A stretch of DNA of 59,355 nt from Streptomyces huasconensis. Its GTDB lineage: Bacteria > Actinomycetota > Actinomycetes > Streptomycetales > Streptomycetaceae. The position numbers were made by a program, and so were the translations under genes. Location: the NCBI GenBank assembly GCA_004010275.1, contig RBWT01000023.1, positions 1 through 59,355 on the forward strand, given 5' to 3'. The notes under the pieces were generated by a model, which saw only the letters and a program-made list of their open reading frames with translations, was not told where the DNA came from and did not search any database. Every line of letters starts with the position of its first letter. Position 1 is the first letter of the stretch. This document shows positions 25,888-35,840 of this stretch, in pieces.

Positions 25888-27269
25888 TCAGAGCGCCGGG
25901 TGCGCGTTCTTCAGGAGCTGCTGGAACTGGGCGGAGAACCAGTGGCCCGAGACCGGCGCGCCCGGCAGGGCGCCGGACCGGTGGTAGTTGTTGCGCGCGT
26001 TGCCCTCATAGGTGGGGTCGCACATCCGGTCGAAGCCCTTGCCCTCGTCGTTCGGGATCTCCTTGCTGGAGCCGTCGGACTCGCCCGGCGGCTTCATCCA
26101 GACGTAGGCGTCGACGCCGCCGACGGGTGCGGCCTTCGGGCGTTCGCCGAGGCCCGCGCCCGACTGGTTGCACCAGTTGCCGACGTGGATGCGGCGGTCG
26201 TAGCGGCCGCCGTTGACGTAGGAGTCCACGTCCGTGGTCGGGCCGGGGCGGGTGGGCCGTGCCGTGCCTCCCCAGCCGTTGCGGGAGGTGTCGATGAGCA
26301 TGCCGATGCCGGGCCGGAAGCCGGTGGCCACCAGCTGGTCGCGGAAGGCCTGGGCGAAGGACAGCTCGTCGGTGTAGCGGTTCCAGTCGACCCACTTCGA
26401 CTCGCGGACCGAGCGGCCGCCGACCGTGTCGCCGATGCGGAAGTTCTCCTCCTTCAGGGCGCTGTAGTTGGCGGTGTTGGTGATGAAGCCGTGGACGTTG
26501 TCGACGGTGCTGCCCTCGGCGGTGGCGGCCTGGTGGAAGACCTGCGCGGAGGCGGCGAAGTTGTCGTCCCAGCCGATCCAGCCGTGGTGGCCGGCGTCCA
26601 CGTAGTTGTAGACGTTGGGCACGGCGCCCAGCTGTTTGAGGGCGTAGCCGACGCCCTTCACGTAGTTGCCGTTGGCCTTCATCACGTCGCAGGCGGGGGT
26701 GGCGGTGGGCCGGCCGCCGGTGTTGGTGACGAGGTTGGGCAGCGAGTCGATCTCGACGGTCGTGACGATGCGCAGGTTCGCGTACTTCGCCTCGCCGAGG
26801 ATCTTCGCGATCGGGTCGATGTAGTCCCGCTTGTAGCGGTCGATCTCGGTGGGGCCGAGTTCGCCGTTGGAGGCGAGGGCCGCGCAGTCCCGGCCGGGCA
26901 GGTTGTAGATGACCAACTGGACGACGTTCGCGGGCTGTTGGAGGGCCGCGTCGAGGTGCTGGCGCAGGCCCATCTTGCCGTTGCCGCCCGCGATCGCGGC
27001 GATCCGTCGAGCCAGACGCCGGTGGGCTGGTTCGAGACGGCGGTGCCGCCCGGTTCGGCGGCGGCCTTCCTCGACCACTCGGGGTTCACGTAGACCTTGG
27101 CGCCCGCGTACGGGTTGTCGACGCGGGCGGCGGCCGCGGTGGCCCCGGCGGGCTCGGTGGGCTGGCCGGCGAGGGCGACGGCGGTGCCGCCGCTGACCGC
27201 GAGCACGGTGGACAGGGCGAGCAGGAGGGTGCGGGTTCTGCGGTGGGTGGGTATACGTGTGCGGCTCAT
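25888..27269 (-). pseudogene. Secreted GH6 cellulase, one frameshift
   Basis: Start ATG 27269 gives a signal peptide (RTRTLLLALSTVLAVSGGTA, cleavage near VALAGQP) and the GH6 opening PYAGAKVYVNPEWSRKAA. The frame is lost near 27005, where restoring one base gives GVWLDRIAAIAGGNGKMG. The rest is a full GH6 domain: VIYNLPGRDCAALASNGEL (catalytic-loop Asp), VTTVEIDSLPNL, VDAGHHGWIGWDDNF, and IDTSRNGWGG with downstream VDAYVWMKPPGESDG. It has no separate cellulose-binding module, and its joined length is about 460 residues. It is probably a beta-1,4-glucanase or cellobiohydrolase, and lies 17 bp after the GH5 gene on the same transcript. Confidence 0.88.
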
Positions 27270-27286
27270 GTCGTCTCCGGTGCCTC

Positions 27287-28404
27287 TCAGGTGTCGAGGG
27301 CGCGCAGGTGGTCGCGCAGCCCGATGCCGAACGGGGTGGGTGTGCCGTCGTAGGAGCGGATCAGGGCCGGGCCCGAGGAGCAGTCCCAGGCGTTCCAGGT
27401 CCAGCCGAGGTAGGAGAGCGCGCGGTCGTCGAACCACGTCATGACGCGGTCGATGAAGCCGTGCGAGCAGGTGTTCTCGCCGATCTCGCCCGCGACGAGC
27501 GGGACGCGGGCGGCGACGGGGGCGAGGGTGCGGTTCCAGCACTCCTCGTCGGCGCAGGCGTTGAAGTTGTAGACGTGCCAGGCCGCGGCGAGATTGCCCG
27601 CCGGGTCGTGGGGCGCGTGCCGGAGCCAGCCGCTCAGGTCGTTGGCGTACGCGATGCCGGCGGCCAGGACGAGGTTGCGGGCCCCCGTGCCCCGTACGGC
27701 GTCCAGCAGGTCCTGCATCCCGGCGACCTCGTAGTCGATGCCGGGGCAGGTGCCGCCGTCGCGCCAGCAGGCCCAGGCCTGGGCGGTGGTGGGGGTCGCT
27801 CGGTCCGGGTAGGGCTCGTTGAAGAGGTCGAAGACGACCTCGGGGTCGTTCTTGTAGGTGTGCGCCACCGAGGTCCAGAACGCGGGGGTGTGCGCGGCCC
27901 CCGGCATCGGCTTCTGGCAACTGGCGTGGACGTCGTGGCAGCCGGCGGAGTTGCCGGTGTAGCGGCCGTGGGTCCAGTGGAGTTCGAGGATCGGGGTCAT
28001 GCCGTGCGCCTGGACGCGCTGGACCAGGCCGTCGACGGCGGAGCGGTAGGCGGCGCCCCGGTAGCGGGGGTCGATGTTGGCGGTGCCGAGCCAGCACTCC
28101 TCGTTGAGGGGGATGCGTACGGTGTTGGCGTGCCAGTCCGCGATGGCCTTGACGGAGGCGTCGTCGACGGGCCGTCGAAGATGCCCCACCCCTGGACGCA
28201 GGCGAACTCTCCTCCGGAGCGGTTGACGCCGAGGAGGCGGTGGGGGGTGCCGTCCGCGCCGACGAGGCGGTTGCCCTCGGCGTGCAGGACGGGTGGCGGT
28301 CCGGCCGCGGCGGGGCGCGCGGACGCGGGTGCGGTGAGACCGCCTGCGACGAGAAGGACGGCCAGCACGGCGAGGGTGCGCAACAGCCGTTGGGGATGCC
28401 GCAT
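27287..28404 (-). pseudogene. Secreted GH5 endoglucanase-type cellulase, one frameshift
   Basis: ATG 28404 starts a signal peptide (RLLRTLAVLAVLLVAGGLTA, cleavage near ASARPA). The GH5 domain begins LHAEGNRLVGADGTPHRLLG and GEFACVQGWGIFDGP. The frame breaks at the GGG run 28169-28171; one more G gives GPVDDASVKAIADWHANTV. It continues with TVRIPLNEECWLG, the acid/base Glu in VVFDLFNEPYPD, and the nucleophile Glu in PLVAGEIGENTCSHGF. The joined protein is about 372 residues. It is first in a minus-strand unit with the GH6 gene and diverges from GH74. The shared promoter region carries a perfect CebR box, so expression is probably relieved by cellobiose. Confidence 0.88.
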
Positions 28405-28573
28405 GGGCGACTCCTTGTCGGTCGGTAAACACGGACCTCTGACGTGCAGTCACCGCCGGGGGAAGAGAAGGTTGCCGGGTCTCCCTGAAATTCCGGCGCG
28501 TTCGGCGGTCGAATGGATTCGACGGCTCAATGCACGCGCGCACCCTTGACAACCCCAGGTGACACAAGGACTT

Positions 28574-28587
28574 TGGGAGCGCTCCCA
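28574..28587. promoter_or_regulatory. CebR operator TGGGAGCGCTCCCA
   Basis: This is the exact 14-bp palindrome known as the binding site of CebR, the cellobiose-responsive LacI-family repressor of Streptomyces. It sits 170 bp upstream of both the GH5 gene (-) and the GH74 gene (+), so one site could control both. The rest of 28405-28744 shows no gene. Confidence 0.93.
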
Positions 28588-28744
28588 CACCCATCGGAGC
28601 GCGCGGGTTGCGGCCCTTCATGCTCCCCACGCGCGCGGACCGGCCGACGAACAGTTTCCACACTGCGGCGAACCCGGCCGCGTACACGGAACTCCTGGAG
28701 TGCTGAGCGCCCACTCCCCCACCTGATGTGCGAAGGGACCCCCC

Positions 28745-31082
28745 ATGCCCCCTGCGCCGCACGCGCACAGAGCGCGCGTCCTCCCCGCTCTGACCGGCCT
28801 GCTCGGCGGGCTGCTCCTCGGCGGTCCGGTGGCGACCGCGACGACCACGGCCCCGCCGCCCAGGCGGCCGCGGTTTCCCCCGCCGCCTCGTACCGCTGGA
28901 AGAACGTCCGCATCGACGGGGGCGGCTTCGTCCCCGGCATCGTCTTCAACCGCTCCGAGCGCGACCTGGCCTACGCCCGTACCGACATCGGCGGCGCCTA
29001 CCGCTGGCAGGAGTCGTCCGCGTCCTGGAAGCCGCTGCTCGACTCGGTGGGCTGGGACGACTGGGGGCACACGGGCGTGGTGAGCCTGGCGTCCGACTCC
29101 GTCGACCCCGACCGGGTGTACGCCGCCGTCGGCACGTACACCAACGACTGGGACCCCGGCAACGGCGCCGTCCTGCGCTCGGCCGACCGGGGCGAGACCT
29201 GGCGCAAGGCGGACCTGCCGTTCAAGCTGGGCGGCAACATGCCGGGGCGTGGCATGGGCGAGCGGCTGGCCGTCGACCCGCACGACAACGACGTGCTCTA
29301 CCTCGGGGCACCGAGCGGCAAGGGCCTGTGGCGCTCCACGGACGCGGGCGCCACCTGGAAACAGGTGACGAACTTCCCGAACCCCGGCAACTTCCAGCAG
29401 GACCCGGGCGACACGAGCGGCTACAACTCCGACAACCAGGGCATCGTCTGGGTCACGTTCGACGAGTCGACGGGCTCGGGCGGCACGCATCCCCAAAAGA
29501 CACAGACGGTGTACGTGGGCGTCGCCGACAAGGCCAACTCCGTCTACAAGTCGACGGACGGCGGCGGCAGTTGGTCGCGCGTCGGCGGTCAGCCGACCGG
29601 GCTCCTCGCCCACAAGGGCGTCCTCGACGCGGAGAACGGCTACCTCTACCTCGCCTACAGCGACCGGGCGGGGCCCTACGACGGCGGCAAGGGCCAGGTC
29701 TGGCGGTACGCGACGCGGACCGGCGAGTGGAAGAACATCAGTCCCGTCGCGGAGGCCGACACCGACTACGGCTTCAGCGGCCTGAGCGTCGACCGGCAGG
29801 ACCCGGGCACGGTCATGGTCACCGGGTACAGCTCCTGGTGGCCCGACACGCAGATCTTCCGGACCACGGACAGCGGCGCCAACTGGACGGCGGCGTGGGG
29901 CTATTCGCCGTACCCGACGCGCGAGAACCGCTACACCATGGACATCTCGTCCGTCCCCTGGCTCTCCTGGGGCGCGCGGCCCGCGCCGCCCGAGCAGTCC
30001 CCGAAGCTCGGGTGGATGACGGAGTCCCTGGAGATCGATCCGTTCGACTCCGACCGCATGATGTACGGCACGGGTGCCACGGTGTACGGCACACGGGACC
30101 TCACCGACTGGGACGACCCGGGCGGCCGGTTCACCGTCACGCCCATGGTGAAGGGGCTGGAGGAGACCGCCGTCAACGACCTCGTGGCTCCCCCGTCCGG
30201 GGCGCCGCTGCTGAGCGCGCTCGGGGACATCGGCGGCTTCCGGCACACGGACGTCACCAAGGTGCCGCCGCTGATGTACACCTCGCCGAACTTCACCTCG
30301 ACCACGAGCCTCGATTACGCGGCGGCCCGGCCGGACGTGGTGATCCGGTCCGGCAACGCCGACGCGGCGCCCCGCGTGGCCTTCTCCACGGACAACGGCG
30401 CCACGTGGTCGGGCGGCCAGGAGCCTTCGGGCGTCACGGGCGGCGGGACGGTGGCCGCCTCGGCCGACGGGAGCCGCTTCGTGTGGAGCCCGGAGGGCGC
30501 GGGGGTGCACACCGCGACCGGGCCGGGCGCTTCGTGGACGGCCGCCAGGGGTATCCCGCGGGGCGCGGTGGTCGAGGCGGACCGGGTCGACCCGAAGAGG
30601 TTCTACGGCTTCGTCTCCGGCCGCTTCTACGTGAGTTCGGACGGCGGCGCGACCTTCACCGCGACGGCGGCGGCCGCCTGCCGGCCGAGGGGCCCGTGAA
30701 GTTCCAGGCCGTGCCCGGCAGGAGGGGCGACATCTGGCTGGCGGGCGGCAAGACCGGTGGCACGTACGGCCTGTGGCACTCCACGGACGGCGGTGCGAGC
30801 TTCACGAAGGCCGGCGGCGTCCAGGAGGCCGACACCATCGGCTTCGGCAAGGCGGCGCCCGGCGCCTCGTACCAGACGCTCTACACCAGCGCGAGGATCG
30901 GCGGCGTGCGCGGCATCTTCCGCTCCACGGACGCGGGCGCGAGCTGGGCGCGGATCAACGACGCGCGGCACCAGTGGGGTTGGACGGGCGCCGCCATCAC
31001 CGGTGACCCGAAGGTCTTCGGCCGGGTGTACGTGGCGACGAACGGGCGCGGGGTCGTGTACGGCGACAGCGCGGCCGAGTAG
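28745..31082 (+). pseudogene. Secreted GH74 xyloglucanase, two frameshifts
   Basis: ATG 28745 follows GAAGGGACC and starts a signal peptide (LPALTGLLGGLLLGGPVATA). An indel near 28860 moves the frame to AAAVSPAASYRWKNVRIDGGGF. The two-propeller GH74 body follows, with BNR-type Asp-box repeats (STDAGATW, STDGGGSWSRV, TTDSGANWTAA, STDNGATWSGG, SSDGGATF). Expected catalytic Asp residues are in YARTDIGGAYRW and LLSALGDIGGFRHTD. A second indel near 30675 moves the last 130 residues (GDIWLAGGKTGGTYGLWHS, ATNGRGVVYGDSAAE) to another frame. The joined length is about 779 residues, with no CBM2 tail. The enzyme would cut xyloglucan into the oligosaccharides that the GH31 and GH3 enzymes finish inside the cell. 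Confidence 0.9.
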
Positions 31083-31122
31083 CCGCGGCACCGTTAGGGC
31101 TGGTTGACCTGCTCCTCTTCTG

Positions 31123-31136
31123 GGGGGTTAACCCCC
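31123..31136. other. Perfect palindrome GGGGGTTAACCCCC
   Basis: A 14-bp perfect palindrome lies 41 bp after the GH74 stop. As it has no loop it is not a classic terminator. It could be a protein site or part of a cruciform; nothing more can be said. Confidence 0.4.
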
Positions 31137-31191
31137 TTCCGGAGCGGTGGGTGGCAGGATCGCCGCGGGCGGGGGCGGCAGAACATGCTGA

Positions 31192-31219
31192 GGGCCCGGC
31201 GGCAGACACCGCCGGGCCC
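31192..31219 (+). terminator. Strong hairpin terminator after GH74 gene
   Basis: Perfect 11-bp arms GGGCCCGGCGG and CCGCCGGGCCC enclose a 6-nt loop (CAGACA), between the GH74 gene and the serine hydrolase gene. It ends 23 bp before the next start, so it should separate the two transcripts or act as an attenuator. Confidence 0.75.
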
Positions 31220-31242
31220 CCGGCATTCACAGGAGTTGGCTC

Positions 31243-32403
31243 GTGCGTGAGCAGGCATGGCAGAAGGTTCGTTCGTCCGGTCGGCGGAGCGGTCGGCGCA
31301 GGAGTGTGGCGGCGGCGGTCGCGGTGGCCGTGGGCGTCATGACGGCGGGGACGCTGCAGGCGCCCGTGGCATCCGCGGCTCCCCGGCCCGACACGGTCCA
31401 GCAGGGCCTGGACACGCTGGTGCGCGCGGACGGCATGCCCGGCGCACTGGCGAGCGTCACGGACCGCGAGGGGCGCCACCGTACGTACACCGCCGGGGTC
31501 GGCGACCTCGCGACCGGCGCGCCGGTGCCGCGGGACGGCCAGGTCCGGGTCGGCAGCAACACCAAGACGTTCACCGCGGTGGTGATGCTGCAACTGGTCG
31601 CCGAGGGGAAGGTCGCCCTGGATGCCTCGGTCGACACGTATCTGCCGGGCCTGGTGCGTGGGGAGAGGATCGACGGCCGGCGCATCACCATCCGGCATCT
31701 CCTCCAGCAGACCAGCGGGCTGCCCAATTACACCGAGTACGACATCCAGCCGCGGTACTACGAACCCCGTGAACTCCTCGACATCGCGCTGCGGCACAAG
31801 GGACATTTCGCACCGGGGAAGAAGTGGGAGTACAGCAACACGAACTACGTACTGGCCGGCCTGATCATCGAGAAGGTCACCCGCCACACCGTCGCTGAGG
31901 AGATCGACCGGCGCGTCATCCGACGCCTCGGGCTGCGGCACACCTACTTCCCCGCGCCCCGCGACACGACCATCCGCGAACCGCACCCCAAGGGCTACTA
32001 CCAGGACGCACCAGGCACGCCGCCGGCCGAGATCACGGAGATCGACCCCTCCTGGGCCTGGTCGGCGGGGCAGCTGATCTCCACCAACTCGGACCTCAAC
32101 CGGTTCTTCGCCGCGCTCCTCGGCGGCCGCCTCCTCCCGGCGGCCCAGCTCGCCGAGATGCGGACCACTGTCCGGGCCCCGTACTTCGGCGACGGCGCCC
32201 GCTACGGGCTGGGTATCGTCAGTAGGCCCCTGTCGTGCGGCGGGCGCTCCTGGGGCCACGGCGGCAGCTTCCCCGGCTACGAGACGCGGGGCGGCGTCAC
32301 CGAAGACGGCCGCGCGGCGAACGTCGCGGTGACCATGCAGCCGACCGCCGAGGCGACCGGGAAGCGGCTGGAGAGCGTCGTGGACACGGCTCTGTGCCGC
32401 TGA
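31243..32403 (+). CDS. Secreted beta-lactamase-fold serine hydrolase (D-Ala-D-Ala carboxypeptidase type)
   Basis: This intact 386-residue class-C beta-lactamase/esterase family protein has an Arg-rich Sec signal peptide (RRRSVAAAVAVAVGVMTAG, cleavage near VASAAP). Active-site motifs are SxxK in RVGSNTKTFTA (Ser nucleophile), YxN in KKWEYSNTNYVLAG, and HxG in SWGHGGSFPGYE. GTG 31243 has CAGGAG 8 bp upstream. Such secreted enzymes of Streptomyces are D-alanyl-D-alanine carboxypeptidases, esterases or D-amino-acid amidases; the sequence alone does not decide. No relation to the sugar genes is evident. Confidence 0.9.
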   Translation: MREQAWQKVRSSGRRSGRRRSVAAAVAVAVGVMTAGTLQAPVASAAPRPDTVQQGLDTLVRADGMPGALASVTDREGRHRTYTAGVGDLATGAPVPRDGQVRVGSNTKTFTAVVMLQLVAEGKVALDASVDTYLPGLVRGERIDGRRITIRHLLQQTSGLPNYTEYDIQPRYYEPRELLDIALRHKGHFAPGKKWEYSNTNYVLAGLIIEKVTRHTVAEEIDRRVIRRLGLRHTYFPAPRDTTIREPHPKGYYQDAPGTPPAEITEIDPSWAWSAGQLISTNSDLNRFFAALLGGRLLPAAQLAEMRTTVRAPYFGDGARYGLGIVSRPLSCGGRSWGHGGSFPGYETRGGVTEDGRAANVAVTMQPTAEATGKRLESVVDTALCR

Positions 32404-32410
32404 ACCGAGC

Positions 32411-32464
32411 GGTGCCCGGGGTGCCCGGGGTGCCCGGGGTGCCCGGCGTGCCCGGGGTGCCCGC
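32411..32464. repeat. Six tandem 9-bp repeats GGTGCCCGG
   Basis: Six near-perfect 9-bp units fill the gap between the serine hydrolase gene (+) and a small minus-strand gene. As 9 is a multiple of 3, they create a false Gly-Thr-Pro reading frame in a shadow ORF. They are likely slippage-generated. Confidence 0.85.
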
Positions 32465-32466
32465 GT

Positions 32467-32763
32467 TCAGCCTCCGCACCCGCACCCGCCGCAGCCACCC
32501 CCGTCACCGTCACCGCACGAGGACGAGCTTCCGTCGCACGACGAGCCCTTGTCCGGTGGCGCGCTCGGGCCGAGCGTCCCCCCGCCGCAGCCCGCCACCA
32601 CGCCGCCCGTGACCCAGCTCCCGTCCTCGCCCCGTCGTGATGCGCTCGGCGCGCTCTTGCCAGGGTGTCGTCGTGCGGGCCTGTTCCCGGCCTTCTCGAC
32701 GACGGCGATCACGGCCACCAGAAGCGCCGCCGCCACGAGCCCCACGACCCAGACTCCCCCCAT
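32467..32763 (-). CDS. Small membrane protein with Cys/Gly-rich C-terminus
   Basis: ATG 32763 (after GTGAGG) gives 98 residues: one N-terminal membrane span (VWVVGLVAAALLVAVIAVV, residues 4-22), a basic linker, and a tail rich in Ser, Gly and Cys (SSCDGSSSSCGDGDGGGC and GGCGCGG). Similar Cys/Gly-rich tails occur in small membrane proteins of Streptomyces of unknown function. Six cysteines in the last 40 residues could bind metal or form disulfides. The open frame starts further upstream but has no ribosome site there. Codon use is like its neighbours. I do not know its role. Confidence 0.6.
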   Translation of the reverse strand: MGGVWVVGLVAAALLVAVIAVVEKAGNRPARRHPGKSAPSASRRGEDGSWVTGGVVAGCGGGTLGPSAPPDKGSSCDGSSSSCGDGDGGGCGGCGCGG

Positions 32764-32913
32764 GGACCTCACCGTCCTCCCCCGTTTCCCACCCTCGCGG
32801 GTGGGCGCCTCTCGCAAGCGCGCGGCACGTCGACGGTCTCAGGGCGCGCACGGGTAAGTCCAGGGTTCAGCCCGGCTCTGTGGCCCACATCAGCGGACGT
32901 TGGCGACCGGCGG

Positions 32914-34260
32914 TCACTGGTGCTCCTTCTTCCACTCGGCCTGTGCCTCGTTGAGCTGCCCGGCGAGCGAGTCCAGGAAGTCCTTCGCGGACATCGTGCC
33001 GAGGAGCACCTTCTGGAACGCGGGCTCGTTCTCCGCCTTGCTGATGGTGTTCCAGTCGGGCAGGTGGTACGGCAGCTGCACGATCTTCAGGGAGCCGTCG
33101 TTCAGGGCCTCGGCCGCGAGCCTGGTCGGCTCGGACTTCTTCACCCACGGGTCCTTGGCGGCGTCGGTGTGGGCGGGGATGGCGCCCGCCGACTCGTTCC
33201 ACTTGCTGTTGGACTCGTGCGAGGCGGCGAACTCGATGAACTTCCAGGCGGCCTTCTTGTTCCTGCTCGACTTGAACAGGCCGAGCCCGTCGACGGGGTT
33301 GGACACCTGGACACGTACGCCCGCGCCGGTCGTCGGGTTGGGCAGACCGCGGAACTTGTCCTCGCCGAGCGCCTTCACATGGTCCTGGTAGGAGCCGAGG
33401 TTGTGGCTGAGCATGCCGATCTGGCCGCTGTCCCACTGGGCGACCATCTTGGTGAAGTCGTTGTTGAGGTCGGCGGAGGGCGTGGCCTTCTTGTAGAGGG
33501 CCACGTACTTCCGCAACGCGGCGACGTTCTTGGGGTCGTTGACGGTCGTCTCGTCGCCGTCCCAGAAGTCGCCGATGCCGGACTGCCCGTACATCGCGTC
33601 GAGGGCCTGCGCGATGGAGCCCTCGCCGCCGCGGATGGTGTACCCGAAGCGGTTGTCGTCCCGGTCGGTGAGCTTCTCGGCGGCCTCGTAGAACTTCGGC
33701 CAGGTGGTGGGCGCCGCGAGGCCCGCGGCCTTGAAGAGGTCGGTGCGGTAGTACAGGACGCCGTTGCTCGCGGACGTCGGGACGGTGAAGAGGTCGACGC
33801 CGCCGCCGGCCGCGCGGACGCCGTCCACCATCGCCGGGTTCAGCTTGCCGCGCAGCGCGCTCTTCTCGACGCGGTCGTCGAGCGGCTCCAGGGCGTCCTG
33901 GGCGGCGATCCCGGCGAGCATCGCGGCGCCGACGCCACCGACGTCGGGGAGGCCGCCGCCCTGGATGGCGGTGTCGTACTTGGACTGCACGTTCTCGGCG
34001 GGCACCCCGACGTACTTGACGTCGATGCCGGGGTTCGCCTTCTCGAAGTCCTTGATGATCTCCTGCCAGATGTCCTGGCGGACGGCCGTGTTGTTGTCCC
34101 AGAAGACGACCTCCCCCTTGCCGCTGCCCTCACCGCCCTTGTCCCCGGCCGCACCGCTGCCGTCGTCACCGCAGGCGGTGGCGGTCAGCGCGAGGGCGGT
34201 GGTCAGAGCGAGCGTGGTGGTGAGGCGGCGCCGGGTGCGCGTGTGCGGGGTCGTGGTCAT
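32914..34260 (-). CDS. Extracellular sugar-binding lipoprotein (MalE/UgpB type)
   Basis: This 448-residue ABC binding protein has signal peptide RRRLTTTLALTTALALTATAC with lipobox ATAC. The mature part is of the SBP_bac_1 fold (EVVFWDNNTAVRQDIWQEII, FTVPTSASNGVLYYRTDLFK, AAWKFIEFAASHESNSKWN). ATG 34260 overlaps the stop of the GH43 gene (ATGA), so it is the last gene of a tightly coupled operon whose permeases lie at 37932-39742. No ATPase is encoded, so a shared MsiK-type ATPase is expected. The substrate is probably a pentose-containing oligosaccharide, judged by the GH43 partner. Confidence 0.92.
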   Translation of the reverse strand: MTTTPHTRTRRRLTTTLALTTALALTATACGDDGSGAAGDKGGEGSGKGEVVFWDNNTAVRQDIWQEIIKDFEKANPGIDVKYVGVPAENVQSKYDTAIQGGGLPDVGGVGAAMLAGIAAQDALEPLDDRVEKSALRGKLNPAMVDGVRAAGGGVDLFTVPTSASNGVLYYRTDLFKAAGLAAPTTWPKFYEAAEKLTDRDDNRFGYTIRGGEGSIAQALDAMYGQSGIGDFWDGDETTVNDPKNVAALRKYVALYKKATPSADLNNDFTKMVAQWDSGQIGMLSHNLGSYQDHVKALGEDKFRGLPNPTTGAGVRVQVSNPVDGLGLFKSSRNKKAAWKFIEFAASHESNSKWNESAGAIPAHTDAAKDPWVKKSEPTRLAAEALNDGSLKIVQLPYHLPDWNTISKAENEPAFQKVLLGTMSAKDFLDSLAGQLNEAQAEWKKEHQ

Positions 34261-35840
34261 CGTCGGCTCTCTTCTCGGGGTGTGGTGAGCGTGCGGTGGG
34301 TGATCCGGAATTGGGTGAACAGGGCCGTACCCGTGGGTTCCTCGCCTGCGGGCGCCGCCGCGAACAGGCCGAGCAGAGCGCCGACCCAGCGCCAGGGGGT
34401 CGCGGTGAACTCCGGTGCTCCGGTGGGCCGGTAGCCGTCTCCGGTGTCGGCGTGGAAGCGGCAACGGGCGCCCTCGGTGATCTCGACGCGCTGCCGGGCG
34501 TGCCGTGCGGTGCCGGGCGCGGCGGCGCGGCGTCCCGCTCGGCCCCCGCGCCCGCTTCGGCGAACCGGTGCACCAGGCGGACCGCCCCGCCCTCGCCCCG
34601 CTCCAGACCCTCCCACGCGTACGCGTCGCCGAGCACCGCCAACCCGGCCCCGGCGAGCGGCACTTCGGCGTCCAGACGCAGCTCGACGTCGACGGAACAC
34701 GGCCGCAGGGGCAGCCGCTGGGTGAGCGTGTGCGGCAGGGCGCGCAGGTCGTCGGCGCGCGTGGTGCGTACGGCAGGTCAGGCGCAGGCCGTCCCCTGCG
34801 TGCGAAGTGGTCCAACCGGTGCGGGGGTTGGCGGCCCACTGCCACTGGGGGCCGTGCCGTCCGCCGGGGAAGTCGTCGTTCGTGGCGGGGGCGGAGGGCG
34901 GCTGCGGGGGCAGGTCCGGTTTGCGGTGTACGTCGACGGGGGCGCCGTCGTCCCCGAGCACCGGCCAGCCGTCGGCGCCCCACCGCATCGGTTGCAGGTG
35001 GACGACACGGCCGTACGCGCCGCGCTGCTGGAAGTGCAGGAACCAGTCCTCACCGGCCGCGGTGCGCACCCAGCCGCCCTGGTGCGGTCCGTTGACGTCG
35101 GTGCCGCCCTGCTGGAGGACGACGCGCTCCTCGTAGGGGCCGTGGAAGGCGCGGGACCGGAAGGCGCCCTGCCAGCCGGTCGCCACGCCGCCGGCCGGGG
35201 CGAAGATCCAGAACCAGCCGTCGTGCCGGTAGAGCTTCGGCCCCTCGATGGTGAACCAGCCGGGGAGCCGGTCGCCGTCGATCAACACGCGTCCCTCGTC
35301 CAGCAGTTCACGCCCGTCGGGGGTCATGCGGTGGCCGGTGATCAGGTTCTTCACGCCGGACCGCGACTTGGCCCAGGCGTGCACGAGGTAGGCCGCGCCG
35401 CTCTCCTCGTCCCACAGCGGGCAGGGGTCGATGAGGCCCTTGCCGGGCTTGAGGAGGTGCGGCCGGGTCCAAGGCCCCCGTATGCGTGGGGCGTTGATCT
35501 GGTACACGCCGTGGTCGGGGTCGCCCCAGAAGATCCAGTAGCGCCCGTCGTGATGGCGCAGGGACGGCGCCCACACCCCGCAGTCATGCCGGGGGACGGC
35601 GAAGGCCTCGGCCGGTTCGAGGCGGTCCAGGGCGTGGCCGATGAGCGTCCAGTTGACCAGGTCCCCGGAGTGCAGCAGCGGCAGCCCGGGCGACCGGCCG
35701 AAGCTGGACGCGGTGAGATAGAAGTCGTCCCCGACCCGCAGCACGTCGGGGTCCGACCAGTCGGCGGCGAGAACGGGGTTGCGGTAGGTACCGTCACCGA
35801 GGTCACCGAGGTCACAAGCGCCCGCCACACCCGCCCTCAC
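34257..35840 (-). pseudogene. Intracellular GH43 beta-xylosidase-like enzyme, frameshifted
   Basis: GTG 35840 overlaps the stop of the DUF6807 gene (GTGA) and starts the enzyme directly, without a signal. Propeller motifs are NPVLAADWSDPDVLRVGDD (base Asp), YLTASSFGRSPGLPLLHS, CGVWAPSLRHHDGRYWIF, GLIDPCPLWDEESG and the acid Glu in GWFTIEGPKLYRHDG. The C-terminal lectin-like sandwich (about 34480-34800) is split over three frames (DDLRALPHTLTQRLPL; LAGAGLAVLGDAYAWEG; RVEITEGARCRFHADTGDG), so two indels near 34770 and 34530. The joined length, about 527, fits GH43 beta-xylosidases with the XynB-type C-terminal domain. Likely substrate: imported xylo- or arabino-oligosaccharides. Confidence 0.85.

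Noticed and set aside
32297..32485. Collagen-like Gly-Thr-Pro repeat protein on the minus strand
   Set aside because: It is only the translation of the 9-bp tandem repeat plus antisense of the serine hydrolase gene end; no start site or conservation signal.
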